Shown piece by piece: positions 56,766 to 64,000 of a stretch of 64,000 nt of DNA. How positions within the stretch are numbered: the stretch's first letter is position 1; every line of letters begins with the position of its first letter. The stretch is taken from positions 248,001-312,000 of the forward strand of contig NBBA01000007.1 in assembly GCA_002794785.1 (NCBI GenBank), written 5' to 3'. The notes beneath the pieces are model-generated. The model was not told the DNA's origin. It was given only the letters and a program-made list of their open reading frames with translations, and did no database searches. The translations under genes and the position numbers were made by a program. The stretch comes from Coniferiporia sulphurascens. Its lineage: Eukaryota > Basidiomycota > Agaricomycetes > Hymenochaetales > Hymenochaetaceae.

Positions 56766-58327
56766 ATGCATATCCATCTTTCCTTAGCCTTTGTCGCCTC
56801 ACTTGCCGCAGCTGCATACGCCAAGTCAGAAGTTTGCCCTGGAGCCCCAGAACTTAGACTAGAATACGCCGAACACTCCAAACGAGCCCCCTACCTTGAC
56901 AAAGCCTCATGTAAGCCCGACCTTAGTCCCCATCCCTCACCGCTCACCACCTCTCCAGGTGCAATCGCCGCCGTCCCCTCGGATGCCAGTACTTTTGCAG
57001 GCCGGCCCCTCGTGCAGTGCCTTGGTGCACAAAGTGACGTCCCGTTTGACATCGCCGTCCTTGGCGCGCCATTCGACACAGGGCACCGGCCATACCGGAA
57101 AAGTGCGCGCCTGGGACCCGCACACATTCGTGCGGGTTCGCAGCGTTTTGAGATCGGCGGGTCGTACAATGTGCCACTGGCTGTGGACCCACTGGAAGAC
57201 CTCATTATCGTCGACTGCGGTGACGTCCCGGTTTCGTTGTACGACAACGCGTATGCGCTCAAGCAGATTGAAGACAGCCACAGTGAGCTGTTGCATCGCG
57301 CCCCGGCAAGCCGGCTTGGGCGTGATGCGAAGACAAAGGAGCAGCTTGTGGCCTTGGCAAAGGATGGTAAGGAGCACCCAAGGGTTGTCACCCTTGGTGG
57401 AGACCACACGATAATTCTCCCAATCCTTCGTTCGATCCACACCGCGTATGGTCCTATTTCTGTCATCCATTTCGGCTCCCATATCCGCACAGAGGAGCCT
57501 ACGGGGGTCAATCCCAAGACATACCTTTACCGGGCAGTAGAGGAGGGACTTGTCAAAAATGGATCATCAGTTGTAAGTGCCGCACATCGAGAAGCCCGAA
57601 TATCAGCTAATCCATAAAATCATCTGTATTTATCATGATCTAGCACGGCGCAATCAGAGCCAGGCTCTCCAGCTTTGCCGATTACAACAACGACGATTCT
57701 GCAGGCTTCCACCGTATTGAGGCACGGTGTATTGATTCAATTGGCAAGTTCCTCACCCGATTAACTTGCGCCATCTGGGAGCTTACCCTGTGCTTCTTTT
57801 CTCTAACCCCATCACCCAGGCGTGGCCGGTGTCATCAAGAAAATACGAAGCATAGTAGGCGACAACCCAGTCTACCTCTCCATAGACGTATGTCCCTATA
57901 TCCATGACTTGTTGTTCTCACTTTTTGCTAAATGCAAACTTGTTCTTATCTGCGTCATCCGCATCCCCTCCTCCCTGAGTAAAGATGGACGCCATTGACC
58001 CGGCATTTGCGCCGGCGACCAGCACACCCGAGTCCGGCGGGTGGACTACACGCGAGCTGCGTGCTATCATCCGCGGGCTTGACGGCCTGTTCATCGTCTC
58101 CGCCGATCTTGTCGGTGTCGTGCCCGTACACGACACCAACGCACAGATCACGTCTATCGCGGCCGCGGATGTGAGAAATAATGGGTTTCTCTTTTGTTAT
58201 TATTTACAACCTGACTGGCTACTATTAGGTTCTGTATGACGTGCTGAGTGTGATGGTGAAGACACCGCTCGGAAAGCCTGCGCCTGAGTGTGATGGTGAG
58301 GGTATCGCTCGGAAGACCTGCGCCTGA
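56766..58327 (+). CDS. Secreted agmatinase-like ureohydrolase, probably catalytically dead
   Basis: Ureohydrolases cleave agmatine or related guanidines to urea with a two-manganese centre. Six exons: 56766-56910, 56959-57572, 57644-57743, 57820-57887, 57985-58170, 58229-58327; the intron at 57744-57819 is GC-AG and the others GT-AG. A signal peptide is evident (MHIHLSLAFVASLAAAAYA). Motifs: FDTGHRPYRKSARLGP, LGGDHTI (His ligand), SVIHFGSHIRTEEP, YLSID-MDAIDPAFAP spliced across exons 4-5, TPESGGWTTRELR. Family members read HFDxHxDT: here both Asp are lost (Gly and Arg), so two of six metal ligands are missing although the SIDMDAID ligands remain. The frame is otherwise intact. The C-terminus contains a 40-bp duplication (58248-58327). 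A degraded enzyme or a pseudoenzyme are both possible. Confidence 0.85.
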
Positions 58328-58990
58328 GCTTCAAACTGTCGACATCAGCATGTGCTAGTAGCGTAACTAGTCTGGTAGTATATCATGCTGGGGTCCGGTT
58401 GGGCACTGAGCCGCTTCTGTTTAGTTATGCTTCTTCCTCTTTGTGGGCACCCGTAACATATATAGTGCATCAGCACTAATACCTATAATCTCGTATGCTC
58501 TCTCTTACAAAGTCATATCCTCAGGTAGACTTCGGATTTCTGGCTTCCACGCCATGGTAACAGCATCGAAAAAAAGGCATGCAAGTTGCTGTGTGGTGTA
58601 TGAATTTTACTGGCTCATTTTTTTTCCGGTAAAATCCTGAGGCGTTTTTGGCTTGAGGTAAGAAAGGGCATACGATAGTACCCGCGCTCCGGAGCTCAGT
58701 ACATACGTGCAGAGAAGAAAAGCAAGCCAAATAGCGTAGCGCTTCAGTTTTCTGAGTCTCGACTTGTAGATCTTGAATCTTGACATCCAACTACCCAGGT
58801 TATGGGTCCAATTCTGGGATTTGGTCATAGTCGTAGCCCTTAGTCTTAGTTGTACAAGAAATGCTGTGTTCACATAACATAGTAGAATATTTATTGCTTA
58901 ACTTGTTGTACTAGTAGCCCTAATGCGGTGCTCAAGCGGGTCAGAATGACGGAGTGAGCATACAATAGTCTTGTGAAGTGAGTATCAGAG
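58328..58990. other. No gene recognised
   Basis: Spacer between the agmatinase-like gene and the third NLR unit. Short frames only. Confidence 0.4.
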
Positions 58991-60527
58991 TCGTTGAGGA
59001 GCCTGTGCTATCCGAGTCGGAGCGCGTTGGGCGACGTATACAGAACACCACAGACGCCCCAGCTGGGGTGCAAGGGCAACTTAAACATGTTGTCGGCGGT
59101 GGTGCCTGAGCCAGCTGAGAGGCCAACAGTCCCTTCTACTCTACAAATTACGGACGTAGCGAAGGCGAACACGACACCGACGGTGGATAACGAGTCTGTG
59201 AATGTTGGGATAAGATAGAGAAAATGGGGGCTTTACTAATTAGACGTGCATTGATTAACCTAGTGTATGTCTTTTTGTGTTTTTAAGAGCAATTAATTCG
59301 ATAACTCTCACCCCCAGTGAACGTGCTTGTGACCGATCCTGGCATGCTCTGCTCAGGGTTGTGGGTGCTTCTGGTATCCTTGTATCGTTGGAAATATGTC
59401 ATTGGCTTACGCACATCCGTGAATTGTGTTCGGCTCGGGGGTCCCTTGGTGGACGGTCGTCCAGGTCGGTGACCTCTGCGCTTTTGCGATGCGATCTTAC
59501 TCGTTCCAGCCCCGGTAGCTACATGGATGAACTTGAAGAGGAGATGAGTATAAATGAAGGAACCCCTAGAATTTTTGTATTATTAGAAGGCACAGGACAA
59601 GCGCTGTGCCAGTGGGTAGGTCAATTGAGGCGAACTCGGACTCAGTATCCCGTCCAAAGTTGCCTCGAAGAAGGACCAGGACCGACGATGAAGGCAGGTC
59701 TGTCTGAACGTATTTTGGCTGATATCAACTGACAATATTACCGTAATTTCTAGAATATTGTTTTCGGTGTTGCACTTTGTTGGTCCTCCTGATTTCCTTG
59801 ACCAACCGGCGCAGCTCCACCGTGGAACCGGTCCCAAAGCTGGATCGTCGATGGGATCTACGAAGATCGGCGGCCGTACAGCCTGACGTCGCATTTTGAG
59901 CTGTCGCGGCCGTGAGTTGGAAAGTTGAGAGCTGGGTGGCCCCAGTGTATAAACGCGTAGTTCTGAGCTGTGTGGACTTTCACCTCGGCGTTGCTCTTAG
60001 ACCAGAGCCCGGACGATGTTATGATACGGAATTCGGTCGGCCTGACCTGTTGTGAATCCGTCCTGGTGAGTAACCAACTAACGAGCTCGGACGCGCCAAT
60101 GAGACTCCAGCGTCGCAAGAGACGGAGCGATGGTGAGAAGACACGAATATCGAGTTAAAAACTAATATCGTCTCGGGGAAGTCGTTAACCGGGGTAAGCC
60201 AAAGGAGGTAACGTTCGATGTTCCCATTTTTGGGACTTGTCTTGATATTGAATTCCTTTGCCGGTTTCGCTAAGAGTGAACGAAATTGAAAAAACTTTTC
60301 CGTTTTTATGCGGATGCTCTTCTGCTTGCGCTTTAGCGCGTGCTTACATATGGATTATGTAAGCACGGCGCTAAAGATATTCAAACGTTCCGCAGTCACC
60401 CGATTGGACAGGAGGGTGCAGCTGCACGCTGCACAATCGATAGGAACACGCTCGCGACTCACTCTTGACCACCATCGTCGTCCTATACAATTCGCTAGCA
60501 ACTCAATCGAAACTGAATTTTACAAGC
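58991..60527. repeat. Upstream module of NLR unit 3
   Basis: It aligns with the right-hand parts of the modules at 28200-32173 and 45780-47259, with more divergence. It keeps TTCAAACGTTCCGCAGTCAC and CCCGATTGGACAGGA before the NLR start, whereas the TTACGTAA palindrome is mutated. Confidence 0.7.
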
Positions 60528-63500
60528 ATGTCTCAACCTGGAAACCATTCTGATGCCGATCAGGAGTGAGTCGACGCGTTACAAAGTGATTTTATGATTT
60601 GTTCTGAATCTTGCGACCGCACACGCAGGTTTCTGTATCTCAAAGGTAATCCTAGTTTCTATTCCGTTTGGAATCGCGTAGTGAAACATCGTGCTGTATC
60701 TGTAGCCATCGAAATTGACTTTCATGGCAACAATCCACGCCGCCGAACTTTCGTCAATCTCAAATCGGGCGAGGATGCCCGCAAATCTCCCCGTTTCCAG
60801 AAAAATAGTCCCATCGAGTGGGACCTCGGGATTTATCTGTGAGTGCGAGATGATGACGAGACATCTGGAATTGTGTGTTAATAGAACAATAGTCGTTTTC
60901 CAGTGCCTGCGGATATTTCCATTCGGGTCAAAGAAGTCCACAAAATTTGCAGAAATAAAGATATCGTGATTTTCAAGTTGAATCTCTCATCCGCGGATGT
61001 CGAAGGTTGCAATACTTTCTCCACGGATGGTATGCCGTTCCTCCTGATTTATCTGACGCCAAAAAGGCTTATTTTATTTTTTTAATTTGCCGTAGATGCG
61101 AGCGGACGAGCTCGCGTGAAACTGGCATTTGTATCACCGGTGAGTAGAACTTACGGACTCAGGCTGAGCCCAACGCTGACAACTGCGAAAGACCGACGAA
61201 CTCGCGGAACGTCTCGTTCAGGAAGCTCAGACTGCAGTCGGAAACAAGAAGGTTCTCCTAGAATCCCTGGGCAAGGCTGGAAAGGCCGTAGCTATTCTCA
61301 TAAAACTTACCGATCACGCGTCCGATGTAAGTCCATGTCCCATATCTCGACTTTCTTTATTACTAAGAACGACGAATTTTATCCAGGTCCATCCAGCCGC
61401 CAAGGCTGCTTTCTTAGCTATCGGAGTTTTGTATAAGGTAACGTGGGCAACCGACTCGACAACTGCAGTGCGTCCCCTGACATCCAACACAGCAATTCCA
61501 AGCGCAGCAGGAATGCCACGACGCGGCTACTGCGCTTATGAAGGACGTTTCTTCACTCCTTCCGTTCGTTGGGGACGATATTCAGACTCTCGTAAAGAGT
61601 GCCAGGACGAGGGAGACTACTAAGAAGATGCTGGATCTTTTCTGTAAGGTGTCCGGACTCGTTATTGACTATTCTGGAAGGGAATGCTGGGTGAGTTGTG
61701 ACATCATCTGTTTGCGGGTTCATTTCCATGTTAATCGTGACTTTTCAGGAGATCTTTTCTCCTCTCGCAAGAATGAATTAGATTCGTTGAAGGACGAGCT
61801 CCGAAGGCTGAGAGGGACCTATAATTGGTGTGTAAAGACGGAGATCTGGAGATCTGTCATTGAAACAGGTGATTTCAAGACCAAACTAGTGTATGTGTTA
61901 TTAACGTTTCTCCAGGGATGCGGACGGAGGATATCCAGCTTCAACAGCTGTGTGCTGCAAAGCGAGCGTACTACGATATAGGAAAGGGATGTTTGGAAGG
62001 GACTAGGATGTCAGTTCTGGAGCAGATCAGAGAGTGGGGCGCTTCTGAAGCCAGCCCGGGGCTTTTTTGGCTGCATGGTGTGGCTGGATCTGGGAAGAGT
62101 GCGATTGCGAACTCAGTTGCCCATATGTTTGAAGAGCAACAGTGTCTTTTGGGATGCTTCTTCTGTAAAAGGGACGACCCGGAATGCCGTGTCCCGATAA
62201 ATGTTATCCTGACACTGTCATTGCATTTCTCGAAGTGGCACCAGACGTATCGTTCAATGGTTGCTTCCGTTATACAAGGGGGAGATGGGCCCAAACTATC
62301 ACAGAGTTTGCGATGGCAATTTGAACTGCTTATGAGGAATCCGTTGACTTCTATATCTACCGGGAACGAGGGTTTACCGCCAAGGCCTCTGATCATCGTT
62401 GTGGATGCTCTTGATGAGTGTGGAGACACTGTAGACTCAAGGTCCGAGCTGGCCGGGTTTCTCGCCAAAGTGGCCAATGTAATTCCTAGGCTCAAAGTGT
62501 TTATCACGAGCAGGCCTCTTTTGGAATTCCAGCAGGTATTCCGACAACCTGAATTAGATTGCAGGACCCTTAACCTCAACACTGGGGTTGAACTGGAGCT
62601 TGTACAAGGTGATATTCTGCAGTACACAAAGCACTGTGCAAGGAACATGGTCCTTACAGATAGTCAGATTGAGGCTTTTGCCTCAAGAGCATCAGGCCTT
62701 TTCATCTGGACTAGTACAGTCTTTAGATTCATCAGTACACAACATCATAAGCAGAGGGCAATTCAGAGAATTCTATCACAAAATCTAGTGGACAACCCTG
62801 AGGCTGAACTTGACCAGATTTATACCACTGTTCTAAAAAATGCATCTGTTGGCTCTGATAATGCTCAGCTTGTCAGATCTGTAGTTGGCATTGTTAGTTG
62901 TACATCCAAGAACAGGCCTCTCCCAGAAGGTGCTCTCTTAGAATTTATTTCTGCCTTGGAGGATGATATAGACCTGGTGGTGCTGAGGGAAACCATTGAC
63001 AGTCTGCTAGCAGTTTTGTACAGAGATGCACCAATGGATGGCAGTATCCGTATCTGCCATCCATCCTTCATTGATTTTATTAATAGTCAGAAGCGGTCTC
63101 AAAACTATTGGATTGAATCTACATTCATGGACTCTATCATGACTACTAAATGCTTGAAAATCATGGATTCCCAGCTCAAATTCAATATATGTGGTTTAGA
63201 GACATCCTACCTTACAAATGATAGTGTTGCAGATATTCAAGAAAGAATGAACAATTGCATTCCTCAGCACCTCCAGTATAGCTGTTTATACTGGATGAAA
63301 CACCTTCTTGACTGCAATGGACCTGACACAGATATAACATATGGGCTACTAGACAAAATCTTTTGTGGGCCCAAAGCTCTGTACTGGTTAGAATGTCTCA
63401 GCATTGCAAGAGAGCTGAAATCAGGTATAGATATCCTTGAGCTTTTCTCAAAACACTACAAGGTATGTCAATGTGTTATGATATTATCTGCTAATCTTGA

Positions 63501-64000
63501 TAAATAATAACATTGTTTGCAGGGATCTGGAACACTGGCCACTGCTGGCAGAGATCTGCTCAGGGTTCTAACTAATTATCATACTCCAATCTCTGTCAGC
63601 ACCCCACATCTTTATATATCAGCATTGTCCTGGACTCCTAGAGAGAGTTATATAGCCAAAACACTATACCCACAGTTTAAACACCAGCCACTTGTTAATG
63701 CAGGAAAGGAAAGAAATTGGAATCCTACTCTGTGGACAGCTGGGGCAGGTAGTGCTGTGAACTGTGCTGCCTTCTCTCCAGATGGAAGGCATGTTGTGTC
63801 CAGCTTGTATAACAATATCCTGAGGATTTGGGAAGCACAAACTGGGAATGCTGTAGGAGAACCCCTCACAGGTCATCTAGGCAGTGTTATGTCTACTGCA
63901 TACTCCCCTGATGGAAGACAAATTGCATCAGGCTCAGATGACAATACCCTAAGAATCTGGGATGTGCAAACTGGGAATGCTGTGGGAGAGCCCCTCACAG
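60528..64000 (+). CDS. NLR3: NACHT-WD40 receptor, cut by the window end; possible 1-nt frameshift
   Basis: Modelled exons: 60528-60565, 60629-60838, 60893-61029, 61096-61139, 61192-61326, 61387-61437, 61493-61690, 61749-61867, 61916-63462 and from about 63524. Unlike the other copies, exon 2 is in frame: WNRVVKHRAVSVAIEIDFHG and SGEDARKSPRFQKN give a C2-like N-terminus. NACHT: GVAGSGKSAIANS, LIIVVDALDECGD, VFITSRPLLEF. WD40 units begin at about 63766 and 63895; a third is cut at 64000. Exon 7 ends GGGAATGCTGG, one base shorter than in NLR1/2, and then would not match the phase of exon 8. This is a frameshift unless another splice site is used or the base is a sequencing error. Confidence 0.82.

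Noticed and set aside
56891..57517. Long minus-strand frames (208 and 181 codons) across the agmatinase exon 2
   Set aside because: Antisense shadows of a GC-rich exon whose plus-strand translation is clearly a ureohydrolase.

Overview
The window looks like a transposon-rich, recombination-scarred piece of a filamentous basidiomycete (probably Agaricomycete) genome. The evidence is short introns of about 45-75 nt with GT-AG or occasionally GC-AG ends, NACHT-WD40 NOD-like receptor (NLR) genes with nearly identical WD40 repeats, basidiomycete-like fragments of UFD4/TRIP12, VPS35, a PHD-finger protein and a secreted agmatinase-type ureohydrolase, and degenerate Ty1/copia and Ty3/gypsy elements. 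There is no sign of bacterial gene organisation. The species cannot be named from the sequence alone.

Layout. 1-6.4 kb: nested retroelement debris. A decayed gypsy chromo-integrase on the minus strand is split by a 1.4-kb solo LTR (family B) with a perfect target-site duplication (TSD). 6.4-20.3 kb: an island of eukaryotic housekeeping genes, mostly dead: a UFD4-like HECT ligase pseudogene, a PHD-finger gene (minus strand) that looks spliceable, a tRNA-like SINE, and a VPS35 pseudogene. VPS35 is broken by an exonic solo LTR (family A) and carries a 6-kb copia element inside one of its introns. 20.5-26.3 kb: a second copia element (minus strand) with two nested family A solo LTRs, cut by another family B LTR. 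27-64 kb: three diverged copies of one module (conserved upstream DNA, a ten-exon NLR gene, conserved 3' flank). NLR1 is interrupted by a family C LTR, NLR2 by a family A LTR, and NLR3 has an apparent 1-nt deletion and runs off the window. Between NLR2 and NLR3 lies a secreted agmatinase-like gene that has lost two of six metal ligands.

The most unusual item is the pair of long LTR families B (about 1.4 kb) and C (about 1.48 kb). Both carry, upstream of their TATA box (in U3), a reading frame for the same unfamiliar protein. The two family B copies differ mainly at synonymous sites (I count 29 synonymous and 12 amino-acid-changing codons in 163), so the frame has been under protein-level selection. 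The decayed family C copies encode a recognisably homologous protein. An LTR-encoded U3 protein shared by two LTR families is the best candidate here for an undescribed system.

Insertion order can be read from the nesting: the copia and gypsy elements and the host pseudogenes are older, and families A, B and C are younger. Five of six family A LTRs are complete solo LTRs with perfect 5-bp TSDs. All function calls are by recognition of protein motifs; no database search was run.
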